The translations under genes and the position numbers were made by a program. Positions 22,201 through 31,807 of a stretch of DNA of 64,000 nt are shown here, piece by piece. Below the pieces are notes generated by a model. That model did no database searches, was not told the DNA's origin, and worked only from the letters and a program-made list of their open reading frames with translations. The stretch covers positions 11,715,588 through 11,779,587 of the forward strand of contig CM044959.1 of the NCBI GenBank assembly GCA_024516035.1, written 5' to 3'. Every line of letters begins with the position of its first letter. Positions within the stretch are counted from its first letter, which is position 1. Source of the stretch: Bactericera cockerelli. Taxonomy: Eukaryota; Arthropoda; Insecta; Hemiptera; Triozidae.

Positions 22201-22880
22201 TACAAAAATTGTTTACATTGCTTTTTTTGAATACCGCGGTCTCACATGCCTTCATAAGCCAGTTTAGGAAATTTTAAATGATAAATTTCGTGCTTCTCAG
22301 ATTGTCAGTGGTATTAGCTAGATGTGGTAGTGCTAAGAGTGTTAGTCGCATGACCGAGGTTCAATTCTGGACGGTCAATATTATTTTAATTATCAAAAAA
22401 ATCTGATGGAATATTTTATTCATACCTGTATCTGACCTGTTGTAACACCAACAACTTATGGTTTTTTTGGGGGTAATACTATCTGTAAATTGAGTAATAT
22501 CAGATACTATTGGTATCCACAATACACATAATTATTATTCATGTAAGTCCCTGAGAGACTGCTTGATAATGTAAGGATGGTTTTTCTTATGCTTCCCTAC
22601 GAGAGAAAAAAAAGTAGCGAATTTTCCAAACGAAAATAGAGTTTATGAAATAAATCCAGGTAAATATGTAAGTAGGTTCTTTTATCATAAACAATACTAA
22701 TTAAATAACAAATATTTACCGATTGCAAACTCTTAATAGAAGTTTTGAAAAAAACAAGATAATATTTTGTAAAATTAATAAACTTTTGCAGTCTTTATTA
22801 TGTTTTATACTATTTTGATATAAACAAAAAGGTATTTAAAAAACATTTTGTGTTAGTATGTTCAATGAGAAACGATTAGA
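22201..22880. repeat. Non-coding stretch with a tRNA-like fragment at 22,317-22,380
   Basis: On the plus strand GTGGTAGTGCTAAGAGTGTT precedes a B-box-like GAGGTTCAATTCTGG. The spacing fits a tRNA-derived SINE head, but no second copy was found. Nothing else in the stretch is recognisable. Confidence 0.4.
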
Positions 22881-22882
22881 CA

Positions 22883-22922
22883 CGCACGATTAGCTCAGTG
22901 GTAAGCTAGTCCACCCGGTCCA
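22883..22922 (+). repeat. tRNA-like A-box fragment
   Basis: GATTAGCTCAGTGGTAAGC is a good tRNA D-arm/A-box. It is followed soon after by GGTCCAAACGCC, a poor B box lying only about ten bases downstream. The anticodon arm is missing, so this is a tRNA-derived relic and not a gene. Confidence 0.5.
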
Positions 22923-23087
22923 AACGCCAGAGCCAGCAAAAAAATCATGACTACAAAATAAAAAAAGACTGTTGCCATTTTTTATTTAGCCATAGTACTC
23001 ACTATGGATTCTCCTCACACAAATTTTTGAAATCAATGGTGACTTTATTACCTTAGTTCTAACTCAGAACTGTCCCTCTACCTTCTT

Positions 23088-23088
23088 G

Positions 23089-23136
<48 letters not shown>

Positions 23137-23152
23137 GCTCTTTGCCTCTCTC

Positions 23153-23190
<38 letters not shown>

Positions 23191-23192
23191 CC
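23088..23192. repeat. CT microsatellite
   Basis: About 100 bp of near-pure CT dinucleotides with short CG and TTTC interruptions. The minus-strand frame of Arg-Glu repeats across it is an artefact. Confidence 0.95.
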
Positions 23193-23895
23193 TTCTCAAT
23201 TCCCTTAGAGGAACTGTTGGAAGTGGCGTCCACCTTCCTGGATGCAAAGGCGGAAGATTCCAGGTTTTTCTGTCAGGTCATCGAATGCCAACAGGATTCT
23301 TGCTACCAAATTTCGTAAACTATGTTTTTCACGTGATCCCAAATTTTCCTGTTGGCAACTCCATATGCTAAATGCGTATCTGCCATTTCAGCATCCGAAA
23401 TATAATAATGTAACTTGTACTAAAAAAACTCAAGAAGTTTAAAGATAATATCAAGCTCGCCGGGAGGCGAGCGCTCGTCAAGTAGCGCCAGCCACCCGGC
23501 CTATATTAACACGAAACAGAGTTTATATGTATTTTGTGTTATTGTTTTCGCCCACTTAACGCTAACTTTTATCAATTTTTATTTCAAATTCGTAATGAGA
23601 CGCGAAAATAGATTGTGTTTCACGAAAGCGCGAGGTTCCTACGTACAGTTAAAGTCGTTTACTGGCCACGCCGAAAATCTTGAATTTCATGAAATTATTC
23701 ATACGGGTTTTTTTTTTTTTTTTTTTTTTTTTCAGACCAATTTTCTGTCAAGGGTACAGCAACGTGTGCTTATCGTGGAAAGACGTGAGATACGTTTTTG
23801 AAAAGGGAATTTTCATCTCTGCATACCTTTTATAGTTTCAAGTATTTATTTTTTATAGGATAGGAGATATAGCCTTCTAAAATAAAACGGAAAAG
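23193..23895. other. Non-coding stretch with a GC-rich patch and a T tract
   Basis: A GC-rich patch at about 23,457-23,502 contains CTCGCCGGGAGGCGAGCGCT, a small hairpin. A run of about 23 T lies at 23,709-23,731. No gene is supported. Confidence 0.5.
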
Positions 23896-23896
23896 T

Positions 23897-24265
23897 TGCA
23901 CAGAGCCGCCCCTGGTTATCTTGGAGCTGCGATTGTGGTATTTTTCGAAAGGCCTTGTCATAGGAAAAAATATAAAAATATAACTAAAGTATTACACTGG
24001 ACCAAACTTGAGTTATACCCTTTGAAAGGAATACTTATTATGGAGCCCAGAGCCGTCTATTATTATCCTAGAGTTGTATTTCTGGTGTTTTTAGAAAGGT
24101 CTAGTCAAAGGGAATGAGATCACTTAATTTCAGATGGTTGAAACAAGTAGAAAAGTATTTAAAGCCATCTAAAGGAATATCTAAAATGAACCCTGGAGCC
24201 ACGCCTATTTATCCCAAGTTGATGACTGAAGGTTCTTTCTAAAGGTCTAATTACGCAGAAATATA
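23897..24265 (+). repeat. Three diverged ~150-bp tandem units
   Basis: Each unit contains an AGAGCC/GGAGCC word, a TATTATCCTAGAGTTG-like segment and a GAAAGGTCTAGTCAAAGG-like segment. They are seen at about 23,899, 24,045 and 24,197, so the period is roughly 147-152 bp. The copies are strongly diverged. Confidence 0.5.
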
Positions 24266-24608
24266 CTAGGATGTAAATAAAATGTTAGAAAAATCAGCGA
24301 CAGTGTGAGACATAAAAATAAAAAACTGAAATAAGATTTATGAGAGTAAGAAAAAATCTTCGCCTCACATAGAACTTAAAATATGGGTGGAATCCAATCA
24401 TCTTTGCTTCACCCAAGCTGCCAGCAGTCTAAGTTATCAGTGAGGGAATAATAACGTTTTATAACTTCATTCAGAGATTTCTACATCAAGAGGTAAATTA
24501 GGTCTATATTATGAGAAGTGTATAAAGTATTGGCCAGTAAGAGGAAAAATATTAATTAAAATAGATCAAAACAATGAAAAATTATAATAAAATATTATGT
24601 ACCTATTG

Positions 24609-24690
24609 AGCAGTCTCTGTGGTCGTCGACTGGTGTAGGTAAAAACACAAAGTTTGAAAGGTGACCTGGGTTCGAATCCCGGCTAGGTAT
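24609..24690 (+). repeat. tRNA-like SINE head
   Basis: A perfect B box GGGTTCGAATCCCGGC lies at about 24,668-24,683. The A-box region is recognisable only as GTCGACTGGTGTAGG. An AT-rich tail begins directly after. Only one copy was seen in the window. Confidence 0.5.
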
Positions 24691-24699
24691 AATTTTTTT

Positions 24700-25330
24700 T
24701 TACTCTGTACTTTGAATGTCCGGTTTTCTCGTGAGAAAAAAAACAGTAGTTGGTAGTTTGCGTCAACCTCCTATGACCGTTTAATTTCGAACGAAGTGAG
24801 TATGGTTTAACTCGATCAACATTGATTTGTCACAATCTAATTATCCATCTACCTATGTATGTAACATTGTAACATGATATAAGTTGCATTTTTTGTCCAA
24901 TCGAGCTGAAATTTTCAGGGTGTATTCCATGGATATATGCTTGCTTATTAATTTATAATTATTAAATGTATTGTCTAGTATAATGTCTCACTTCTTCTGT
25001 TTATACCTACCAACTGATTATGCTGAATTGACACCATGTTTAGTAACTCGAAGTTAGGCAAATATATGGGTCAATATTTCTTAGAGCCATAGTAAGAGGC
25101 AATTTCGGAACATACACCATGTACTTAAGTACATATTATAATTCAAATTGTATTGTAACCAAAACCACTAAACAAAGTTGTCCGTTATTTAACGAGTTCA
25201 TAACTAATTTTTCAATACAAGGTTAAAACACTAGTTGATTATTAATGAATTATTGTTAATGGATTTTAAGATTAAATAGGTATGTTTTTTTCTTCATTAT
25301 TACTGTTTGAAGTTCCACAAAAGAAGCACC
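24700..25330. other. Non-coding AT-rich stretch
   Basis: I see no gene or repeat that I can support in this stretch. Confidence 0.45.
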
Positions 25331-25331
25331 A

Positions 25332-25610
25332 ATTATCACACCAACCTCATTTTAAAACGATTGTGACCAGTTGATTGTAATTGGTTTTAACATCCTGATT
25401 TGAACTAGTCAGGACGGGGGGTTTTACCCTGCATTCGCTGGGAATCGTTCCAGCTACCTACATTTAACTCGCCCAGCCTGGGTAGATTCCAGACTGACGT
25501 GTTTAGAGGGGAAAAATATATTAGAAAAGTCTGGAACAACTGGGAATCGAACTCGAAATGTCTGAACTACGGGCAGTAGTTACAACCATTACGCCACGGA
25601 GGCTGGCCAC
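25332..25610 (-). repeat. tRNA-derived SINE family F1
   Basis: On the minus strand the head reads GCCTCCGTGGCGTAATGGTT (A box), with B box GAGTTCGATTCCC. The body then has the ACCCAGGCTGGGCGAG core, GCTGGAACGATTCCCAGCGA, GTAAAACCCCCCGTCCTGAC and a terminal AGGATGTTAAAACC. It belongs to the same family as 63,411-63,660 and 28,992-29,273, and shares its central/3' domain with the 5S-headed SINEs. Confidence 0.8.
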
Positions 25611-26215
25611 TGACAACTGACAGTCTAAATAAAGCATTTATTTTGATCAATGCTTTTGTATTATGAATCGTAAATTACATAGATCTCATTCAAAATTTAC
25701 AAATATGTACCTACATTATAATTATAAATAAAAAAACACTGCTAATTATGGACACAATACTTCCTCGTGATTGTTTCACATTGTATACACCTGGCAATTT
25801 TGATTTTTTCGACTAAATCACTTGTATCTTCAAAACCGCTTAACCGATTTTCTTCAAATTTGTTTTATATGATAGAATACTATTTTTTCTACATTCTAGT
25901 TATTTTTGTTCACAAATTCATACCTTAATTAAAAAGGTGCAAGTCTTATTTTTAATAAATGTATCTTTTTATTTCTTGATTGTGATGATGACGATAATAA
26001 TAATAATACATTAACATTAATAATAATTTTAAATAAAAATAAAATCTAGCTTACTAGACTTTTAACCTGGAACTTGGAGTTCAAGACCTCATTAAAGGCT
26101 AACCATCAATTTGGTATTTTATTTAGTTTGGTTGTTAAGTGGTATTCTAATGACAAGACTTTGTCCTCCACAGTTAAAATAATTCAGACAAATCTTATTA
26201 CTATACTTACTATAG
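25611..26215. other. Non-coding AT-rich stretch
   Basis: An ATA/AAT microsatellite lies at about 25,993-26,040. No gene is supported. Confidence 0.45.
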
Positions 26216-26540
26216 ATAAGGATAACGTACCCGAAAAGTACCCAAAAAAATACCGGGTACATTTACAAAAGTACCCGCACCGGGTACATAATAAAATTAG
26301 GTACCCGTACCCATACCGGGTACAAAATTTTGCTAGGTACCTGTACCCGTACCGGGTACAACACTGGTGACGGTATAACACACTGGATCCGCATACCGTA
26401 CTGGGTACCGATTTTATGAAATACTCGGTATTACACACTGGGACCGAGTACCATGTGAGAACCCTGCCACTTTAAAGAAAGCCATAAAAAAAAAAAGTAC
26501 CGACGTATCGTACGTAGTAGGCGAGTACCGTTTTTATTAA

Positions 26541-26795
26541 ATACTAGCCGTTTGCCCGTGCTTTGCAGCGGGACTAAATTTCAAACTTACTAAGGCATGG
26601 CCGTACTGCTGGACAGCAATGCCTTTTTTAACTTTTTATAATTTTTCTGGACAAAGCGATAATGGTTTTGGGGGGTCAATTCCGAGACATTTTTCGCTAT
26701 CTCTTACCGTTTTGGCTAAACAACTCCGGACAAACAAACAAACATAGGTAGGTAGGTAGGTAGGTAGTCCTTTTTTCTCTTTTATATATAGAGAT
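26541..26795 (+). mobile_element. Short retroposon (RTE-tail-like) inserted in the hAT relic
   Basis: It begins ACTAGCCGTTTGCCCGTGCT and ends in ACAAACAAACAAACATAGG, a TAGG tetranucleotide run and TTTTATATATAGAGAT. This layout (ACTAGC.. start, ACAAAC repeats, TATATA-type tail) is widespread in insect RTE-related LINE ends and SINEs. Family assignment is from memory of that layout. Confidence 0.5.
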
Positions 26796-27036
26796 TGGTA
26801 TTGCACGTCGGGGCCGGGTACCATACCGGGTACCGGTTCTATGAAATAATCGGTATTACAATAATACCCAAATACCCATCTCTAGAACTGGGTACAGCAG
26901 AGAGAGGTACTTCATTATTCCGATATTATCTATGAATAATATTCAGGCTGTCGGTGTCCTAATATTTTTCTTTTTGTCTCGTAGAACCAAGTCTTCTATT
27001 TGAAACTTCTTTGTCAAACAATTGGACGGTTTAGGG

Positions 27037-27174
27037 AAATGTACATTATTTAATTCAGGTTATTAAATAGGAGGTGGAGCTTCTAATCTATTGAAACACT
27101 TGAAACTAAAACATCCAACAAAATTTGTGAATCGAGATTCGTCTCCTGTAAACATTCTGAATGCAAAATTGTGA
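27037..27174 (+). pseudogene. BED zinc-finger relic of a hAT transposase
   Basis: One frame gives a cysteine segment (KCTLFNSG), an in-frame stop, then GGGASNLLKHLKLKHPTKF. The G-x-S-N-L-x-x-H-L-x-x-x-H arrangement is typical of the BED-type finger at the N-terminus of hAT transposases. The second cysteine of the usual C-x2-C pair is missing and two stops occur, so it is a dead remnant. No catalytic region was found downstream. Confidence 0.5.
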
Positions 27175-27701
27175 GATTTAGTTAGTGTACAGTGCTTTTG
27201 TACTTGGTTCTTGAGTGATTACTCGAATCCACTATTCCATTTACATCCGCTCGCAGAATCTCAAAAACCAAGTACAAAAGAACCTCGGTAAATACTCAGT
27301 ATTTTTATGTAATCGATTACTGAAGTACCGGTTCTATGAAATAGTCGGTATCACCCATCTCTAATTATTGCCAACAATACTGAAACGGGGTACTTTTCTG
27401 TTAATGAATCTAGCAGTGGGTTTCAAAATTTGAAAAGATCAACAAAATTGCTGAGCGCTATCTAGTGCCACTCAATAAGGAATACACCTGTTATCTCAAG
27501 ATTTCTCCTCTCTCCAGCAAGTACCGTGAAATATTCTTTCAGCATCTTTTCAAAGTTTTTTTTTATATCATTTATTTTTCTCCTTGAATTAAAAGATCAA
27601 CATCCTTTAATTAAATGTCTTTTTTCTTTTATCTGTTGATTGTTGACCAGTTTTTATTTCATCTATCATATGAAAATCAATTAAATCAAAAAGTAGTGAT
27701 A

Positions 27702-28315
27702 TCCCCCAAAAAACACTTCGTGTAAAAATAGTCGTCAAGTGTTGGAATGATTAAAAAGAACTGATATCAAAAACGTCAATTTTCTATGTTTAAAGGAAAT
27801 ATTTTTCACGTAATAAGTCTCTTGATAATTCAACCAAAATAATAGCCTCACAACAACAATACACCTTTGAGCAAACTTCGATTTGGTATTTTGAGAATTT
27901 AACCAAAAAATAGCCACACAACAAAACAATGCTCTTGTAAGAACAATCTTGCATAATTACAGAACCACGTCCTTGACTGCACACTGTTTTGTTCTGAAAT
28001 TTATGTGAAGTACGTTGCTAACAAAACAGTGTGCAGTAGTCAAGGACGTGGTTATGTAATTATGCAAGATTGTTCTTACAAGAGCATTGTTTTGTTGTGT
28101 CGCTATTTTTTGGTTAAATTCTCAAAATACCAAATCGAAGTTTGCTCAAAGGTGTATTGTTGTTGTGAGGCTATTATTTTGGTTGAATTATCAAGAGACT
28201 TATTACGTGAAAAATATTTCCTTTAAACATAGAAAATTGACGTTTTTGATATCAGTTCTTTTTAATCATTCCAACACTTGACGACTATTTTTACACGAAG
28301 TGTTTTTTGGGGGAT
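27702..28315. repeat. 0.6-kb near-perfect palindrome
   Basis: The left arm 27,702-27,993 and right arm 28,020-28,315 are reverse complements around a 26-bp spacer, differing only by an inserted TAG and a few substitutions. The outer ends read ATCCCCCAAAAAACACTTC and its complement. No clear target duplication is visible. Equal-looking short frames on both arms are mirror artefacts. It could be a snap-back MITE, an inverted duplication, or an inverted dimer. Transcribed RNA would fold into a hairpin of about 290 bp. Confidence 0.9.
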
Positions 28316-28489
28316 TTCATAGAATGGAGAAAAAATATGCTTGAAAACTATCATCGAGAAACAAACAATCATTGATTTGACTGGCCTTTAATTAATTCCA
28401 AGGAAAATAATTATCAGACATAAATAGCTAATTACTCTTTGAGTACAAGACGACCCTACACGGTCAACACTTTTAAGATTTTGAACATC

Positions 28490-28974
28490 ATTTCTTGAGA
28501 CTTACCTGGTTTGTTTACCCAGAAGATCATGTGATAAAAAATCGTAAAATTATTTTTTAGCATCCTTGGGTTGGCCGCCAACTTTTATCAAACTTGCCCA
28601 TGTCTGTGCCAAAATTTGCTCGGGCAAATCTTGAGTGTTTCAAAGTGTTAAAAATTTACATGAGAATTTTTGTTCTATTCAGGTGTCAAAAAAGATGCCA
28701 AACCAAACCGTAAAAAACAAAGTAGTGTAGCTAGAAACATCGAAATTTTGTTGGCTTTCTGCAGAAATGTTCAGAATCAACTCATCTTAAACAGGAAAAA
28801 AGTTCTGACCTGAAGAATAAGCCAAAGTCGGACTTTTTCAGAAAGTTGCAAAAAATCACTTTGTGCAGTTATAAAGGCGAATCCGAAAAAAACGGATTGC
28901 AGATCCGTCCTAGAAATGTCGTCAGTAATCTACCATTAACGGGTGTAAACGTTTTTTTGGTCCACCCTGTAGAC
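28490..28974 (-). mobile_element. Right mariner-like end, inverted partner of 20,988-22,200
   Basis: On the minus strand it begins CAGGGTGGACCAAAAAAACG next to TA, then continues with the same 160-bp and 300-bp blocks as the left copy but without the 650-bp insertion. Either these are the two ends of one element of about 8 kb, or two independent one-ended remnants. Confidence 0.65.
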
Positions 28975-28991
28975 TGGTTGAGGATCCCCAC

Positions 28992-29273
28992 CTATCACAC
29001 CGACCTCTATTAGAATAATTTGGCTATTACTTTCGCCCCTATTGTGACCAATTGATTCTATTTGGTTTTAACGTCCTGATTTGAGATAGTCAGAATGGGG
29101 CTATCAGCTCCATTCGCTGAGAATCGTACCAGCTAGCTACATTAACCTCACCCAGCCTGGGTAGGCCCGGAAATGTCAGCCTCACGTGGTTGGAAGGAAC
29201 GGAATTTTCTGTCGGAAAATGTTGCCTCCACCGGGAATCCAATTCAGGATCGGGACTACGGAACCAACATTTT
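28992..29273 (-). repeat. tRNA-derived SINE family F1, decayed head
   Basis: On the minus strand the B-box region is degenerate (TGAATTGGATTCCCGG), but the body is well kept. It has TTTCCGGGCCTACCCAGGCT, GGTGAGGTTAATGTAGC, GGTACGATTCTCAGCGAATG and a terminal AGGACGTTAAAACC. Confidence 0.75.
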
Positions 29274-29548
29274 AGACTCTTCTAAGAAAAGTTTCCCATG
29301 GTTTCGTATTTGATGTGTCATAATTATTTCAAAACATGACAAGGCACACCTGAAAAGACTTCCTTGGATTTTTGGCAATCGTTTTGTTTTCATGTTGACA
29401 TATTTCTTCTTTTCTACCACCATTGCTTTCTAATGTTATCATAGGACCAGGACTCCAGACCTTTGTATCATAATAATTGACAGGTTGACATCTGACTTGA
29501 TGGTTCACACGTTGAAGATTTCTCGTAAGTCAACAAGGAAGTTGTTTT

Positions 29549-29571
29549 TTTTTTTTTTTTTTTTTTTTTAC
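29549..29571 (+). repeat. Poly(T) tract
   Basis: About 23 T in a row. It may be the A-tail of a minus-strand retroposon whose body is no longer recognisable. Confidence 0.8.
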
Positions 29572-29796
29572 AAGAAGGTCGGTTTCTTATTCAAAGTGTT
29601 AGAAATATTGATATGATCAAGGGGAAAGAAAGTATCATTGAAAGTGATAGAAATACGCGTAATATTATTATTGTTTTGATCAAGGGTTTTCTTCTTCTGC
29701 TCCTAATCTTTAAAGAAAATCCTGTGTAGAATTATTCTCAATGATATGGGAGTGATAAAAAGGAATTATTCTCAATGATAAAAATCTCAATGATTT

Positions 29797-30075
29797 TTTT
29801 TTTAACGTCGCTTTCAATTACATAGTCATAGTACCACGAGAAGGGGTGTTTACCCTCCATTCACTGGAAACTCACAAACTCACAAACCAGCTACTCAAAT
29901 TAACCTCACCCGTCCTGACTGGGCCCGGGAATAGACATCATTACGACGGTTCGAATTTGAATGGTCAACCTTCCAAGTCTTAGCCTCGCTCGACGTTGCT
30001 TAACTTCAGTGACTGAATTAAAACTGGTGTATTTAACGTGCCATAGACGCGCGTCGCTGGCTATCATGACCTTTA
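29797..30075 (-). repeat. 5S-rRNA-derived SINE, full head
   Basis: On the minus strand GTCACTGAAGTTAAGCAACG, GAGCGAGGCTAAGACTTGG and AAGGTTGACC match the inner part of 5S rRNA, including the A box and most of box C. The shared CCCAGTCAGGACGGGTGAGG core and GCGACGTTAAA end follow. A T tract on the plus-strand left edge corresponds to an A-rich 3' tail. Confidence 0.75.
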
Positions 30076-30474
30076 ATTTGATACCCCACATGATTAGTTC
30101 AATAATAACTTCATAATTTGTTCTATAACTTCATAATTTGATCAAATTGTTCTGCAATTTAATGACATAAATAATGAAAAAAAACGGAACTGAACTATGT
30201 TGGTTGGACAGATGAAGTAACAAGACTGTTGATGTCTGAAACTCAACATGGACTTAATCACTAAAAATATCCTACATACTAGAAAAACCTCCAACATTGA
30301 GAAAGTTAATATCTTCTGTGGATTGATGTATTCTTGCTGTGTATCAGCAATCTACCAAAGGTAGACAGCCGCTATTGTATGTATTTTAAATATATTATCA
30401 ATTTGTTTCTCTCTAATTGTACATTAATGTGTGCTAATCAATTACTCAAAAATCGAATTCAATTTCCCAATGTC

Positions 30475-30535
30475 TGGGACTCGAACCCTCGACCTCCAGG
30501 TTATGAGTTATTCGAGCTACTGATGTTGGTAGTTG
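30475..30535 (-). repeat. tRNA-like SINE head (F3-like, decayed)
   Basis: On the minus strand ACATCAGTAGCTCGAATAAC is followed by GGAGGTCGAGGGTTCGAGTC, giving A and B boxes. The distal body is not recognisable. Confidence 0.5.
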
Positions 30536-30608
30536 GTACTCAATGTAACATAGTCCCTATCCCTTCTCCCTGATATAAGGAGTTCAACGTACCGTCAATC
30601 TCTACGAC

Positions 30609-30852
30609 CAGACACGGCCGTTGGGAAAATATGTTTTGGTGGTGCTGCCACATAAACCGGACCAAAATGGTATTTATCGCTATTTCAGTGTGTAAAGAGT
30701 TTGTTTACCGTGCCAATCATAATAATTATGCATTAATTGTTATAGAAATATGTGATGATTTTCATTGTGTACGAGCTAGGACTTGAGAAATTCCTCTCTT
30801 TTTCGTCGGGGGGTGCTGCAGTTCCGCAGCTCCTTAGCACCGACCGCGCCTG
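30609..30852. mobile_element. 244-bp hAT-like MITE
   Basis: The ends are inverted: CAGACACGGCCG on the left and CAGGCGCGGTCG on the opposite strand at the right. The flanks TCTACGAC (30,601-30,608) and CCTATGAC (30,853-30,860) match at six of eight positions, fitting an aged 8-bp hAT duplication. No coding capacity. Confidence 0.65.
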
Positions 30853-31057
30853 CCTATGACTTATTCTGAGCCCAATAAATCTTTCAATAGATCAATAATA
30901 AAACTTACGCGGACGATACTTACAAAGAGAATGAATGAGTTTTAAATAAGGAGCTAAATAGCTCAGATTTTCTCTCTCTCTCTTGAAAAAAATGTTTTCA
31001 AGATAAAAGTGACATGTCCATCAACAAGAAGTAACTAGTTGTTTCCTAAACACTAAT

Positions 31058-31062
31058 AAGAC
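31058..31062 (+). repeat. Target-site duplication of the BEL/Pao element (left)
   Basis: AAGAC, repeated at 39,101-39,105. A 5-bp duplication is usual for BEL/Pao elements. Confidence 0.85.
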
Positions 31063-31390
31063 TGTATTGGAGAGCAGATGGCTTTTCCAATAGTTAATTG
31101 AAAATGAGCTTACGGTTGTCGTTCGTCAATCTTCTTCTGCTCTACGCTGGGGCCGCTGATCAAGATGGTAAGTCGCCAGGCCTGGCGAAAGCGGCTAGCG
31201 GAGCAAGATGATACGGTGGATAGTTGCGATGTGTGCTGGTCAAGAGTTGATTAAGGTAAGAGAGAACTTTCCTCACGAAGAGTCCGACGTGAGATTTTCC
31301 ATCGAGTTGGAGACAACCAATTGCGCACGCAATCGCTCATGGAGGTAGATATAAGTGGTCATTCATAGCAAAAAAAGTGAAGCCCTAACA
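31063..31390 (-). repeat. 3' LTR of the BEL/Pao element
   Basis: On the coding strand it runs from TGTTAGGG to CCAATACA, 328 bp, the same as 38,773-39,100. It should contain the promoter and polyadenylation signals, but no clear TATA box or AATAAA was identified. Confidence 0.92.
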
Positions 31391-31400
31391 TTTCCCCCCC
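31391..31400 (-). promoter_or_regulatory. Polypurine tract
   Basis: On the coding strand GGGGGGGAAA immediately precedes the 3' LTR. This is the expected position of the plus-strand DNA primer. Confidence 0.85.
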
Positions 31401-31807
31401 ATAGAATCCAACAGGATTATCTAATGGTCAATGTTCTTCCTGCAGCAAGAAATGAACGGTGAATATGGTATGGGCATGGAGGTGATGAATGATAAAAGGG
31501 TGATAAAATTATGATAACCAACTTATTTTGAAGATATTGCAAATTGAAATTTCTCCCCTGAGAATCTATATAAAAATTAAATGAAAATTGATTGCTCAAC
31601 CTGAAGCTAGGATTAAAATTAAAGTACCTCAGACAGCAACCACAAAGTTAAATGATCAGTAATACTTTTACAAATTATTATGGAAGAAAAGGGTTAATTG
31701 GTTAATTGATAATAAAAAAAAAATAGTGAAAAAATTCCAATAGGAAAAAATGAAAATAAATAAGTTTTAGCTTCCTATTTACAAATTTAAGCTTGGCTGC
31801 TTAAAGG

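Larger units (their letters stand above)
26218..27360. mobile_element. Decayed hAT-like transposon region rich in GGTACC words
   Basis: At 26,225-26,460 many overlapping ACCGGGTAC and GGTACCCGTACC words occur. The word TACCGGTTCTATGAAATA..CGGTATTAC recurs at about 26,400, 26,824 and 27,325, twice close to ACCCATCTCTA, which resembles hAT-type subterminal and terminal sequence. A BED-finger relic lies between (27,037-27,174). The ends and target duplication cannot be placed, and a separate short element is inserted at 26,541-26,795. Confidence 0.5.

Noticed and set aside
22883..22922. Functional tRNA gene
   Set aside because: The A box is good, but the anticodon arm and correctly spaced B box are missing. 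The other tRNA-like heads in the window also lack intact cloverleaves.
23059..23247. Arg-Glu repeat frame
   Set aside because: It lies over a CT microsatellite on the opposite strand.
24525..24540. Shared 15-base word AAAGTATTGGCCAGT also at about 61,910
   Set aside because: There is no similarity beyond the word, so chance or a trivial relic is likely.
27735..28281. Mirror-image frames (64-73 codons) on the palindrome
   Set aside because: They are identical because the arms are reverse complements; no start context or domain supports them.
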